This document shows, piece after piece, positions 1 to 11,685 of a stretch of DNA of 64,000 nucleotides. Within the stretch, counting starts at the first letter, position 1. Each line of letters starts with the position of its first letter. The translations under genes were made by a program, and so were the position numbers. The notes beneath the pieces were generated by a model, which made no database searches, was not told the origin of the DNA, and saw nothing but the letters and a program-made list of their open reading frames with translations. Source of the DNA: Ailurus styani (Eukaryota; Chordata; Mammalia; Carnivora; Ailuridae); contig LNAC01000136.1 in assembly GCA_002007465.1 (NCBI GenBank), positions 2,958,284-3,022,283 on the forward strand. The letters are read 5' to 3'.

Positions 1-440
1 CTTGCCAACAATGTGTAAGAGTGCCTGTTTACTCACAGCTTTGCCAAATATTGTACTACCAAGCTTTTGAACTTTTGCCAATCTAATGGGTGGAGAAGCA
101 TATCTTGGCCTCTTTCTCATTTGCATTTCTCTTATTATGAATGAAATCGAGTATCTTTTTTTTAAAGATTTTATTTATTTATTTGACAGAAATTACAAGT
201 AGGCAGAGAGGCAGACTGAGAGAGAGGAGGAAGCAGGCTCCCTGCTGAGCAGAGAACCCGATGCGGGACTCGATCCCAGGACCCTGAGATCATGATCTGA
301 GCCAAAGGCAGAGGCTTTAACCCACTGAGCCACCCAGGCGCCCCAAAATTGAATATCTTCATTTGTTTAAGGGCCATTTTATACCTTGTTTTGAGAAACA
401 TATATTCATGTTTTCCCCTCATTTAAAAAAGTTGAGGTGA
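1..440 (-). repeat. Old L1M 3'-region fragment, antisense, split by a SINE
   Basis: 'ttgccaatctaatgggtg' at 76-93 and 'atttgcatttctcttatt' at 119-136 are the usual antisense wording of old mammalian L1 3' regions. The match continues after the SINE ('catttgtttaagggccat'). It is diverged, non-coding and probably runs off the left end. Confidence 0.6.
159..344 (-). mobile_element. Can-SINE (SINEC, mustelid-type head)
   Basis: T-tract, 'aagattttatttatttattt' tail and 'gccacccaggcgcccc' head in reverse. The 'ggctttaacccactgagcc' variant marks the mustelid-type subfamily. Imperfect target-site duplications 'aaatcgagtatctt' and 'aaattgaatatctt' flank it. Confidence 0.93.
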
Positions 441-653
441 GGGGCACCTGGGTCGCTCAGTCAGTTAGTTAGGCGTCTGCCTTCAGCTCAGGTCATGATC
501 TGGGGTCCTGGGATCGAGTCCTGAGTTGGGCTCCCTGCTGGGCAGGGAGCCTGCTTCTCCCTCTGCCTGTTACTCCCCCTGCTTGTGCAAGCTCACTTGC
601 TCTCTCTCTCTCTCTCTGACAAATAAAATCTTTAAAAATATATATAAAATAAT
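441..653 (+). mobile_element. Can-SINE
   Basis: Head 'ggggcacctgggtcgctcag', CT-rich middle and A-rich tail. The target-site duplication aaagttgaggtga is perfect (428-440 and 654-666). Confidence 0.95.
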
Positions 654-689
654 AAAGTTGAGGTGAAATGCATAGAGCAAAAGTGATGG

Positions 690-1500
690 TTTTAAAGTAA
701 ACAATTTGATGGTATTTAGTAGATTCACAATATTGTGTGTCCATCATCTGTACAGAGTTTGAAAATATTTTCATGAACCCAGAATAAATCCCATACCCAT
801 TAGGTGGTTACTCCCCATTCTCCTTACCTCACCCCCAACCTCTGTCAGCCATTTGACTATGAGGTGCCTAGATGTGTTTTTTTTTGTTTTTTGTTTTTTG
901 TTTTTTTAGTTTATCCTGCTTGGTATTTGTTTTGCTTTGGAAGGTTTGGGTAGATAAGTATCACCAAATCAAAGACTGTTTGCTCTTACTTTTTTTCCCT
1001 TCTGGGACTGGAGTTGCTTGTATATGAAACTGTTTGACATTGTCTCTCAGGTGTCAGATGACTCTTTTCTATATTTTAGTTTGGATAATTTCTATTGACC
1101 TTACTTGAATTTTACTGAATGTTTATTATGCCAGTCTGTTGATAAACTCATTGAAAGACTTAACTCTGCTACCAAATTAAAAAATAAAATGTCTGGGGCT
1201 TCCATATACACATATATTTCTGTGTGTGTGTTCTCTCTGTGCTCACATTTCCTATTTGTGCCTGGGATCTACCTTTTCTCCTTGATGCTTTAATATATTT
1301 TTTATGGTTAGTTTTAAATCCCTGTCTGATAATTCCAATGTATGTGCCATTTGTGGGTCAGTTCTGATGATGGTTTCCTCTTCATATCAATGGGTTACAT
1401 TTTCTTTCTGGTTGGCATGTCTCATTTTTCTGTCGAATGCCAGATGATGTATGTAAAAGAATATAGAAACTGAAGTAAATGATATTGATGACTAGAAAAA
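690..1500 (-). repeat. Old L1M fragments, antisense
   Basis: 690-850 resembles the antisense 3' part ('cccatacccattaggtgg') and 900-1500 the antisense 5'/ORF1 side ('cctgtctgataattccaa') of old L1. There are T/TTTG tracts at 870-907. Heavily diverged. Confidence 0.5.
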
Positions 1501-2173
1501 AGGCATTCCCCTTTTGCAAGCTGTGACCATGGAGGGGTAAGTGAAATTTGTGTTTCTAATTTTTAATATTATTACATGTATTAGCTGCTTCAATCACTTA
1601 AGTAAAAATTGTCTATAAACCTTTCATCTAGAAATGTGGCAATGTGTAACAATTGTCGCTTTCTGGAAAATGAAATAATTTCTAAGTTTTCGCTTGCATC
1701 TCACCTTTTACTTCATGTACATTGATTTTAGTATCTTTCCTGTGGTAGACTAATAGGAAGATCTTTGCAATATTAAGAAACACTCAGACCCTCAGGCATG
1801 AAAATATAGTTAGTTCTTTAGCGGTAAATGAACTGCTGTGTCCACAGGAAAGCTTTGGTGTATTGGAATTGTCATCTGCAAAGTATAGGATTTGGGCTCT
1901 TGTATCATTTAGTCGGCCTTTAACAGGTAATGGTTGCTAATCCACCTGGTTTGGATCTCTGCATGGGTATGCCATGTAGATTGTCTGTAGCTGGGTGCCA
2001 TGAAAATCACCCACTGTGTTTTTCCTTGTGGCCAGTACATTTTTGACATGCCGTGCTATAGTTACCTGCTGAACACATAGATTCATTATAGACTTGTGAT
2101 TCCTGTATCACCTAAAGCTTTCATTATTTTCATTCCATCATAGATGACAATTGTGGTGGCACTTCACCGATTC

Positions 2174-2371
2174 TTTCCTCTCTTCTCTTTTCTTTTCTTT
2201 CTAAGATTTTATTTATTTGACAGAGACCAACCACAAGCAGGGGAAGCAGGAGAGGGAGAAGCTGGCTCCCTGCTGGGCAGGGAGCCCAATGCAGGTTTCA
2301 ATCCCAGGACCCTGGGATCATGACCTGAGCTCAAGGCAGACGCTTAACTGACTGAACCACCCAGGCACCCC
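2174..2371 (-). mobile_element. Can-SINE
   Basis: Reverse Can-SINE with a CT-rich tail and a 'ccacccaggcaccc' head end. The duplication tcaccgattc / tcactgatac is imperfect, so the insertion is older. Confidence 0.9.
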
Positions 2372-2849
2372 TCACTGATACTCAATTCTAAAAATATTTC
2401 TTCAATCTGATTTATAGTGTCCTGGGTCTGAGACCCAGAAATAACTCAGTAAGTGAGTAAGTAACAGAAAGCACAGGTGCAGTTATTATTCCAGCCACAT
2501 TATCACCCAAAAAAAAAAAAAAAAAAAAGACCAGTGCTTCTACTGCTTGTTTCTACATGTCCAAATATCTGATGTACAAGATTCGGAAGTAATATAGGTA
2601 ATAATTCAGTGACTTTTTAAAAAGATATAATTTAGGAAGTTTCTAATGACATGTTTTTCTGGAAAGAAGTTTATTCATGGACTTCAAAGCTTGGCGCATT
2701 TCAAATACTTCAACTACTAGAAATGCTTGACATATATAGTACTCATTTAAGAAGCTTTTAATTTGTATTTTTAGTGTCCACAGACTCGTTAATGAATTTT
2801 GTGATTCCTAGTTTTATCAGTGAGGCTACAGTATGCTTGGGTTTCCTAA

Positions 2850-4990
2850 TTTTTTATAAGACTGACTCTTCACGCTTTTTGTAGTCTTTATTATATTTGG
2901 GTTGAAGATTTGTCAGAGGTGAAATTATGTGGTCTTTGTGATCTTTGATCCTTTTTTTGCATGTATTGATTCTTTGTTGGATATATGATTTGCAGATATT
3001 TTCTTCAGTTCTGTAGGTTGTCTTTGCACTTTCTTGATGTCCATTGATGTACAAAATTGTATAATTTTGGTGAAGTCCGGTTTATCTATTTTTTCTTTTG
3101 GTGCTAGTCCTTTTCATGTCATGTTTATGAAATCATTGCCAAGTCCAGTGTCATGAAGATTTTCCCCAGTACTGCCTTCTAAGAGTTTTATAGTTTTAAT
3201 TCTTAACTTAGACCTACGATCGATTTTGAGTTCATTTTGTATGTGGTATAAGGTGAGGGTCTAACTTCATTTTTTTACATACAGATGTCTGGTTTTCCCA
3301 GCACCATTTGTTAGACTGTCCTTTCTCCATTGAACTGTCTTGGTACTATTGTTGAAAATCAATTGACTGTACATGTGAGGATTTATTTCTGGGCTCTCTC
3401 TTCTATTCAGTTGATCTATATGTTGGCCCTTATGGCAATTCTATAGTATTTTAATTTCTGTAGCCCTGTAAATTTTGAAGTCAAGAAGCATAACTCCTTC
3501 AGTTTATTCTTTTTCAAGATACTTTTGGCTATTTGGGGCCCCTTGCAATTCCATATGAATTTCAGAATCAGCTTTTTCATTTTTGCGAAAAGCCTGTTGC
3601 AATTTTGTTAGGCATTATGTTAACTATGTAGATTGGTTTAGATCATATTGACATCTTAACAAGGTTACATCTTCCTATCCATGAACATAGAATGCCTATT
3701 TATTTAGATCTTCTTTAATTTCTTTCAGCCCTGTTTTGTAGTTTTCGGTGTACAAGTCTTTCTTGACCTTGATTAGATTTATTCCTTAAGTATTTAGTTC
3801 TTTTAGATGTTAAGATTTCTGATTTGCTTTCTTAATTTCCTTTTGGATTATTCGTTGCTGTTGTATAGAAACATTTTTTTTATGTGTTGATTGTGTAACC
3901 CTGCAACTTTGCTTAATTTGTTTATTAGCTCAAGGGGCTTTCTTGTGGATTCTTGGCAATATTCTATGTACAGATTAAGCGCATCTGCAGATTGAGATGG
4001 TTTACCTTTTCCTTTCCCCTTGAATAGCTCTGGCCAGAACTTGTAGTACAGTGTTGAATATCAGTGGTGAAAGGGTCATGTTCTGGGTCTTAGAGGGAAA
4101 ACTTTCATTCTTTCACCGCTGAGGATGACGTTAACTGTAAGTTTTTCATAAATACCCTATATCATATTAAGGAATTTGGCGTGCCTGGGTGGCTCAGTCG
4201 TTAAGCGTCTCCCTTCGGCTTAGGTCATGATCTCAGGCTCCTGGGATTGAGCCCCACATCAGGATCCCTGCTCAGCGGGAAGCCTGCTTCTCCCTCTCCC
4301 ACTCCCCCTGCTTGTGTTCCCTCTCTTGCTGTGTATCTCTCTGTCAAATAAATAAATAAAAATGTTTAAAAAAAATAAAAGAAGGAATTTTCCCTCTATT
4401 TCTAGTGTCCTGAGCATTTTTATCAAGAAAGAGTGTTGCGTTTTATTAAATGTCTTTTCTGTGTCAAGTGAAATGATCATGTCTTTCCTTTGTTCTATTA
4501 TTGTGACATATTACATTGATTGACTCTCTTTTGTTGAACCACCCTTGCATTCCTTGCATAAATTCCTTTCGGTCATGATGAATAATCCTTTTAGTATGTT
4601 GTTGGATTCAATTTGCTAGTATTTCGTGGAGGATTTTTACACCTCTACAAAGGGCATTATTAATCTGTTGTCTTTTTCTTTCATGAAAATTCTCGTGAAT
4701 TTTCTTTTTCTGTGATGTTATCTGATTTTAGGATAATGTTGGCCTCATAGAATGAGTTATAGGTAGTGTTCTTTAATTTTTTTGGAGTTTGAGAAGAATT
4801 GGTGTTCATTCATCATGAAATATTTAATAGAATTTACCTCTAAAACCATCTGGTCAGGACTTTTCTTTCTTGGGAGACATCTTTGCCTCTTTAGCGATGG
4901 AATATTGAGGTGGCAATGTTGAAATGTGCTTTTAATTTTTCTTTAGGATATGAAGTCTTCCTCAGTAATTCTTCTTTTGAAAACTAGGCT
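2850..4990 (-). repeat. Old L1 ORF2 (reverse transcriptase) fragment, antisense
   Basis: Long antisense match to L1 ORF2 wording, for example 'tttcccagcaccatttgt', 'tttctgggctctctcttct' and 'accacccttgcattcctt'. It covers the RT domain, is full of stops and indels, and is interrupted by the SINE at 4178-4381. Confidence 0.85.
4178..4381 (+). mobile_element. Can-SINE inside old L1
   Basis: Head 'ggcgtgcctgggtggctcag', tail with ataaataaataaa, duplication aaggaattt on both sides (4169-4177, 4382-4390). It splits the L1 and so is younger than it. Confidence 0.94.
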
Positions 4991-5696
4991 CTAGTTGGAA
5001 TGAATAGCTAAAAATCACACAGTTTTTAAAGGCTCCCTGTGTTTACTTTAATAAATGCTGCAGGTTATTCTTTTTTTAAATTCTTACAATAGTCCTACAT
5101 TAAATGTTCTACAACTGTTAGAATTATGATAATTATTATGGACTTTTATAAACATTGGTATATTGTAAGATGTATTATTATATGGTAGGATGTTACAGTC
5201 TTAAAATTTCTAGTTGGTATGCTCTGTCAATGTATATATTCAGTGCTCTGCTCTAAAAATAATAGACAATAGTTGAATAGCTTCTGTAAACATAAAGTCC
5301 AGGTCTTTCTCAAAATTCAGAATATTTGTTTTTGAAAAGTAGGTTATGAAGTAAGACATTATAATTGGAATGTACAAAAGTTTGCATATATTTGGAAGGC
5401 TGAATGCCAAATGCTTATGTTAGTAGTATTTCTAGCACTTTCAAGATTATTTTGTTCATATTCATTGAATCATGATCATTGAATCTTGTATATTACCATG
5501 GTGTCCAAACAGCATAACAATGTCAGCTGTACCAAAGGGCATGCATGCTATTGTTAAAGGCACTTAGTGAACTGACACAGAGTATTATTTTACTGTTATC
5601 TATCTGCTATTTTATTATTGTTGTTACTGACAGATAGAATGTGGACTGATGAAGAAAGAATGAATTAACTCTTAATGGACTTAATAGGTTATTTTA

Positions 5697-5892
5697 TTTT
5701 ACTTAATTTAAAAAATTATTTATTTATTTATTTGACAGAGAGCGAGCACAAGCAGGGGGAGCAGAAGAGGGAGAGGGAGAAGCAGGCTCCCCCCCAAGCA
5801 AGGAGCCCAATGCGGGGCTCAATCCCAGGACCCTGGGATCATGTCCTGAGCTGAAGGCAGATGTTTAACTGACTGAGCCACCCAGGCACCCC
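5697..5892 (-). mobile_element. Can-SINE
   Basis: Reverse orientation with a perfect 12-bp duplication taggttatttta (5685-5696 and 5893-5904). Confidence 0.95.
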
Positions 5893-6659
5893 TAGGTTAT
5901 TTTAAAATAAAAGAATAATTAATTTTTTTGATTAGGTAAAGCATATCACAGTGTTGAAAATTTTTAAAACTTCCCAAGATTTAAAGTCTCTTTCCTAAAA
6001 CTATTACCCAGCCACCCATTTCCCTTCCCTGAAAATAATCAATATTATAAGAGTAGATAGGCAGATAAACTTTAAATGAAGCACACCAAGATATCTATCA
6101 AACTATTTTTTGTGTGTGCCATTCTTGGACACAATGGAAAAATTTCATAATCTCTTCCTATGTCATTTGTTTTGCTTTTTTAATTTAGATTGGTTTCCAT
6201 ATAGTTGATAAGGTGAGCTATCAAAAAACCTTAAAAAAATAAAGCTAATAAAATAGTCAAGTCCATATCCATGTTAATGTTGTAATCTTGCCATAAAGAA
6301 GTAAACCTCTAGTCCTGAAAAAGGGACATTAATTATAGCCCCTCAGTATCCAGGTCGATTCTTAGGAAAATCCTGGTCAACTTTGGGTCTCAGATAAGTT
6401 TCTAGGATCCTGTTTATGCTGCAGTAACCATATGGGAATTTGATGTCTTTTTGCTTGGCTGGATTTGACCCAAATTTATGTCAGCTTGTGTTTGTTCTTT
6501 TTGAAATTTCAGTGAAGGCCTTTTCTAACTGAGCTGTCTATAAAAGAAAGTATACTTAATATGCATAGAAGTAACTATACCTATGAGCATTACAGTATTT
6601 TTTCCTATGAAAACACACTTGTTTTATTGTTGGTCCAATTTGTCTCTGTTTAGAATTTT

Positions 6660-6775
6660 ACTTTATTTTACTTTTTATTTTTCGTAAGTAGGCTCCATGC
6701 CCAATGTGGGGCTAGAATTCATGACGCTGAGATAATTGGATGCTCTACTGATGTGACCCACACCCACACACCCCT
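6660..6775 (-). mobile_element. Old Can-SINE-like (SINEC1-type) remnant
   Basis: 'gtaggctccatgcccaatgt' and 'ctctactgatgtgacccaca' follow the reverse of a tRNA-Lys-derived SINE body. It is diverged, with no clear duplication. Confidence 0.6.
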
Positions 6776-7699
6776 ACTTAGAGTTTTTAAGTGCCTGAGT
6801 TTGCAAGCACAAGAGGCTTTGAAGCCAGAGATTGACACCTGTATGGGGATCTATTTGCTAATTAAGGAAATGCTATTTTAATTGTGCCAAATGCCAACCA
6901 TTTCAGTAGTTACTAGTCTCTAGTCTGTTTTGGTTTTAAATAGATTAGGACTGTACTTTAGTGAGCAGTTGTTCATTGAAATTAGCAATATAATTTTTCT
7001 TGAAGTATGAGCTCAAAATTTAAACCTTTTCCTCAAATTTAAACATAAGCACAGTAACTTTTCATTTGGTGGTCTGAACAGTATGTATTGAGAGTTTCAC
7101 TTTTTCAAATGACTAGTCATGTTATCATTTGAATTTAAGAATTTTGGGCTATAAAGTTTATAGTTGCTAAGGAAAGAGATTCTTAACTCAAAGTTAAGAA
7201 ATGAAAAATCACAACCATGTGGAACCATATTCTCTTGTGAATCCTGAAAACTGTTGGGCTATATTTTTATATTTTAATTTCATTAACCCATCCCATTTTA
7301 GAAGAAAATGAAGTGATACTTTGCATGTGGGAGAAAAATCAATTGTGTCTTTGCATTTCACTCCAAAAGATACAGATATTCTGTTGACCAGTTGAATTTA
7401 GTTTTTCTTTCATATAGTTGAACAGTAGGAAAATATATAGTAAGCTTTAAAGAAGCATTTTTTTCTACTTAAAGAATGTAAATCGTGATTTACGGAAGGA
7501 TTCTTTTAGCTAAAAGAAACCATTTAAAAAGAGAAAATGGAGGAAATGTAGACTGCCAAATAATGCAAGAGTAGAGACTGAAATTTTAGATTTATCCCTC
7601 ATCCTGAAAGCCCTCTTAGCCCAAAGACAAATATTTATTTCAGATCTTTCAAACAAAATCTTAAGCTCTTAAAGTTCAGGATTTCAAGTGCTTATAAAT

Positions 7700-8200
7700 C
7701 TAGAATAATAACTCCATAGAAAAATAGTATAAATAGACAGTTTACAGAAAAAGAAATACAGGATCCTCAATCTCATAAGAATATGTAAATGTGAAAACCA
7801 CACTAAGATGCCATTTTTCACCTATTAAATTGCAAAGTTTAAAAGTTACATAACTTAACTAAAGGTGTGAGGAAATATATAGCTTGCTGAAGGAAGAATA
7901 AATCAGTAAAATCTCTTGGAGGGCAACTTGGTAACATCTAACAAAATTTAAATGCATATCTTTTGACTCTTGTAATTCATTTTGCGGAAGCTTTCTACGA
8001 TTCTTGCATGTGGAAGATCACTTATGCCAAGGATTTTAGTTTTAACGTTATGATAACAAAAGATTGGGAAGAAAATCTAAATGTCCTTAATTAGTGGATT
8101 TTGATACAGTATGGTACAGTCATGCAGTGGAATATTTATTCAGTCATAAAACAGATTAAGGAAGCTCTGTATACAAATAGGAAAGACATTCAAGATGCAT
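7700..8200 (+). repeat. Old L1M fragment, sense
   Basis: Sense L1 ORF2 3'-end wording, such as 'aaatgtccttaattagtgga', 'tatggtacagtcatgcagtg' and 'gaatatttattcagtcataa'. Diverged and non-coding. Confidence 0.65.
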
Positions 8201-8205
8201 TAGAT

Positions 8206-8415
8206 CAGGGATAGCCAACTTTTTCTTAAAGGGCCAGCTGGTAAATATTTTAGGCTGTTCAGGCAGAGTAGTCTCTGGGTACGACTCTCTGTTGTTGTGA
8301 GACACAGCCATAGACAATTTGTCTATGTGCATGGCTATATTCCAGTAAAACCTTATTTACAAAAATAGGTCCCTGGCCTGTGAGTCATTGAAAAACTTGG
8401 TATGTCAACCATAGC
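8206..8415 (+). mobile_element. hAT-type non-autonomous DNA transposon
   Basis: Starts 'cagggatagccaactttt' and contains 'gtaaatattttaggct' and 'agtaaaaccttatttaca', the hallmarks of an old eutherian hAT element. The 3' inverted repeat is eroded. I do not assign the subfamily. Confidence 0.6.
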
Positions 8416-8457
8416 AGAGGTATGATGTGCTGAAATTATTGAGAATGAGTTCAAGCT

Positions 8458-8637
8458 TTGCTCAGGATATTTGGGAAAGACATCATAGATAAGGTGATAA
8501 TTTGAACTGAGTTTCTGTGGGTGAATAGGAGCTCTGAAGACTAAGGTGAGAAAGTGTTTTCTGGAATTGGTGAGAAGTTGTTTGATACATGGAGTTCTTT
8601 GTTGAGAGTTAATTAAGAGGTAAACTGGGATATTTTT
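8458..8637. repeat. 180-bp perfect direct repeat, copy 1
   Basis: Identical base for base, as read by eye, to 8689-8868 at an offset of 231 bp. The spacer is a T-run, a fragment of a Can-SINE tail and a single N at 8688. Best read as an assembly duplication. Confidence 0.9.
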
Positions 8638-8646
8638 TTTAAAATT

Positions 8647-8677
<31 letters not shown>

Positions 8678-8688
8678 CATTTGACATN
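8638..8688 (-). mobile_element. Truncated Can-SINE tail ending at an N
   Basis: A T-run then 'atttatttattcatttgaca', exactly the start of a reverse Can-SINE, cut off at N (8688). The body is absent. Confidence 0.75.
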
Positions 8689-8868
8689 TTGCTCAGGATA
8701 TTTGGGAAAGACATCATAGATAAGGTGATAATTTGAACTGAGTTTCTGTGGGTGAATAGGAGCTCTGAAGACTAAGGTGAGAAAGTGTTTTCTGGAATTG
8801 GTGAGAAGTTGTTTGATACATGGAGTTCTTTGTTGAGAGTTAATTAAGAGGTAAACTGGGATATTTTT
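8689..8868. repeat. 180-bp perfect direct repeat, copy 2
   Basis: Second copy of 8458-8637. It continues into normal sequence ('gaagggactagacac'), so it represents the allele without the SINE. Confidence 0.9.
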
Positions 8869-8912
8869 GAAGGGACTAGACACTAATGGAATTTCTAACC
8901 CATTTTCAACTT

Positions 8913-9097
8913 CTTTTTTAAAAAAGACTTTATTTATTTGAGAGAGAGCATGAGCAGGATGGAGGGGCAGAGGGAGAGGGAGAAGCAGAGTCCCTGTCGA
9001 GCAGGGAGCCTGATGTGGGACTCGATCCCAGGACCCCCAGGATCACAACCTGAGCCAAAAGGCAGACACTTAACTGACTGAGCCACCCAGGCACACC
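8913..9097 (-). mobile_element. Can-SINE
   Basis: Reverse SINE. Duplication cccattttcaactt / cccattttctactt (8899-8912, 9098-9111) has one difference. Confidence 0.93.
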
Positions 9098-9468
9098 CCC
9101 ATTTTCTACTTGAATAAGAAATATTTCAACACCTAGCTCTGTTAAACCTTGAAAATTTGCCATACTTACTTCATTCAGGGTTTGATTTTGTTTGTGTGGG
9201 GTTTTTTTTGATACATCTTTTAAAAGAAATGTTACGGATACAGTTGAAACCATGGCTTGCAAACCATCCTGAGTATATTGTCTTTACAGAGATGACAACT
9301 AATATGAAGTTGTTACTCTAAGCTTACCTTCCTATAATTACATGTTTATATACCTTTAAACAAAACATTTTATTCTTTATATTGTAAAAGTTCATAAAAT
9401 GGGTTGTGGTGTCATTTCACAATTGGCTTTTGCTCAAAATTGTGTTTTTACTATTTCCCTGTGTGGAT

Positions 9469-9765
9469 CAGCACTGGTCAATAGAAATACAATGCAAGCC
9501 ATATATGTTATTTTAAATCTTCTCGTGGCCACATAAAAAGCCACAGGTGAAATTAATAACATACTTTAATAACCCACTTTATCTGAAATATTATTTCAGT
9601 ATAAAATCAGTATGTGATATTATTAAGAAGGTATTTTACATTCCTTTTTTATACTGGAATCTGTCATCTGTTTTGCACCCACATCACATCAGACTAGCCA
9701 CATTTTATGTGTTCAGTAGCTGTAAGTGGTGAGTGGCTTTTACTGTATTGAACAGAGAAGTGCTG
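9469..9765 (+). mobile_element. hAT-Charlie-type DNA transposon with terminal inverted repeats
   Basis: Begins cagcactggtcaatagaaat and ends ...tattgaacagagaagtgctg, an inverted pair. Body 'aggtgaaattaataacata' is typical of this old non-autonomous family (MER58-like). Two more copies of the family lie in the C9orf40 intron. Confidence 0.7.
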
Positions 9766-10711
9766 GGATTCGGATAGAACACTTGGAGTGCTGGAAAGTG
9801 TGCACACCCTGAGCCGCCAGGGGTGAGCTAACTGTCAGCATGTTGACTCGAGAGAGTGTTTTGTGTGTTGGAACTTGCTAATCTGCAGCCGCAACACCAA
9901 AACCATTCTGTGTCCAACAAAAGAAACCTCTCTCAGGAACAACACTGCCTGCTGGTAATTTCCTGCTGGTGCCACAGAACGTGGTACCAGTGCGGCCCAC
10001 GGCCTCTAGACACACAGGAGCCCCATGTGGTGTCCGTATAGGTGTACTGTCTTCCTTTCTGCTTGTCTGGAATAAACTCTAGAAATTGTTCCTGCTGTTA
10101 CCAGGGGTGTCACATTTGTAGTAAATATACTGCTTCTCTGTAGTTGGACCTTAATAACTAGGTAAACTTGTTTGCTCACTTATTTTTGCTAAGAATCTCC
10201 AGTGGCACCATTGAGCCCCATATTATATGCTTCTATTCCTGTTTTTCTAAGTTTTAGCAAAGTTTACAGTCATGTCACACTAAAGGTCTATCTGTAGACT
10301 TTATTTCCCTTATTTTCCACAGAAATAGCTTCATAGAAATGCCCTAGAGTTAACATGCAGTCATAGCAGAAACTGCCTATTAAAATGCTTTGGTTTTATA
10401 CACATTATAATTAGACGGATTTTCCATTATGCTGTTAATGTCCCTCATATAATGACTTAATGAAAAAAAATCTAAGAACAAAAACTAGGAAAAAATTCTC
10501 TCCATCTCATTCATTGTTTGATTTTTTATCTTTTTTTTTCAGTTCTTTGGTGTTTGTTTTAATTTGTCTTCTTTTGTATACCCACAGAAGTCCTTTTGTC
10601 ATCATGTTGATGATTGATAGATCATAATCTTTGCTAACTCTTAATCAAGGGCTTTGAACAGTGTCTTCAGCTTGATGACGGCCTTTTAATAGTGATTGTA
10701 TACAGCACTTT

Positions 10712-10729
10712 CCGCCACAAGGTGGCGGT
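10712..10729 (+). promoter_or_regulatory. CTCF-like motif forming a palindrome
   Basis: 10715-10729 matches the CTCF core NCANNAGRNGGCRSY at every position. It also sits in a perfect 7-bp inverted repeat, ccgccac/gtggcgg, with a 3-nt spacer (10712-10728). Occupancy cannot be known from sequence. Confidence 0.45.
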
Positions 10730-11478
10730 GGAGAGTTCTGTGGGCCTGTTTGGGTACGGAGAATTTGATAGTGGTAGTCATAAGGTTAACTTTCCATAAG
10801 TTGACCAAAAAAAATTATCAGTACCGTTATCAACACAACTTTGCCTTAGGGTTAGCATGATTTCAAAATTCTTTTACTCAGCTCATCAGCCATCCAGACA
10901 TTATTAGTGATTATTTTTATAACGATTTAAATACTCTATAAATTTACTTCTAAATCCATTTACTCTTGTTGCATTACTTTGCCTTTTTTTTTTTTTTTTA
11001 AATCTGAGCTGAGCACAGCCACTTGGGAAGAATGCATGTTTTGATTGGGCAAATGGGAACTGAGAAAAGGAAAGAGGTGATTCTGGGAGAGTACGGGTTT
11101 GGTGGGTCTGATAGGGAGTAGAAGAGGAGACAGAGGTCCCGGTGGGGTGCCACAGCGGCAGGTCTGTCACACAAAGGGTGGCATAGAGTGCGGCCAGTAG
11201 CTTTCCAAATTCGAATACTAAAGATACGTATATGCTTTATATACTTGTTAGATAAATGATACAGGTAGGTCTAAACCACATGGGAGGATGTTACCCATTC
11301 TCTTCATTAGAAATTTAATCAGTTAAGTCAATTAAAAATTAAAGTGTTCACATACAAACATTGTCATCTGAAATGAGAAGAAAGCATTTTATATGACAGC
11401 TTGGCATCGGTTTGCTCATATCAAATATTAAAGAGTATCTACGAATCATCATAAGCCTAGTTGTCAGAAGTCACTTTT

Positions 11479-11685
11479 TTTTTTTTTAAAGATTTTATTT
11501 ATTTATTTGACACAGAGCGAGAGAGAGATTACAAGTAGGCAGAGAGGCAGGCAGAGAGACAGGGAGAGGAGGAAGCAGGCTCCCTGCTGAGCAGAGAGCC
11601 CGATGTGGGCCTTGATCCCAGGACGCTGAGATCATGACCTGAGCCGATAGCAGAGGCTTTAACCCACTGAGCCACCCAGGCGCCC
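11479..11685 (-). mobile_element. Young Can-SINE (mustelid-type)
   Basis: Perfect 16-bp duplication gtcagaagtcactttt (11463-11478, 11686-11701) and little decay, so a recent insertion. Confidence 0.96.

Noticed and set aside
2860..4980. Possible reverse transcriptase gene
   Set aside because: It is an old antisense L1 ORF2 with many stops and a SINE inside.
9766..10090. Possible exon or processed pseudogene with AATAAA near 10071
   Set aside because: A 61-residue frame and a lone poly(A) signal only. There is no recognised protein, splice site or duplication.
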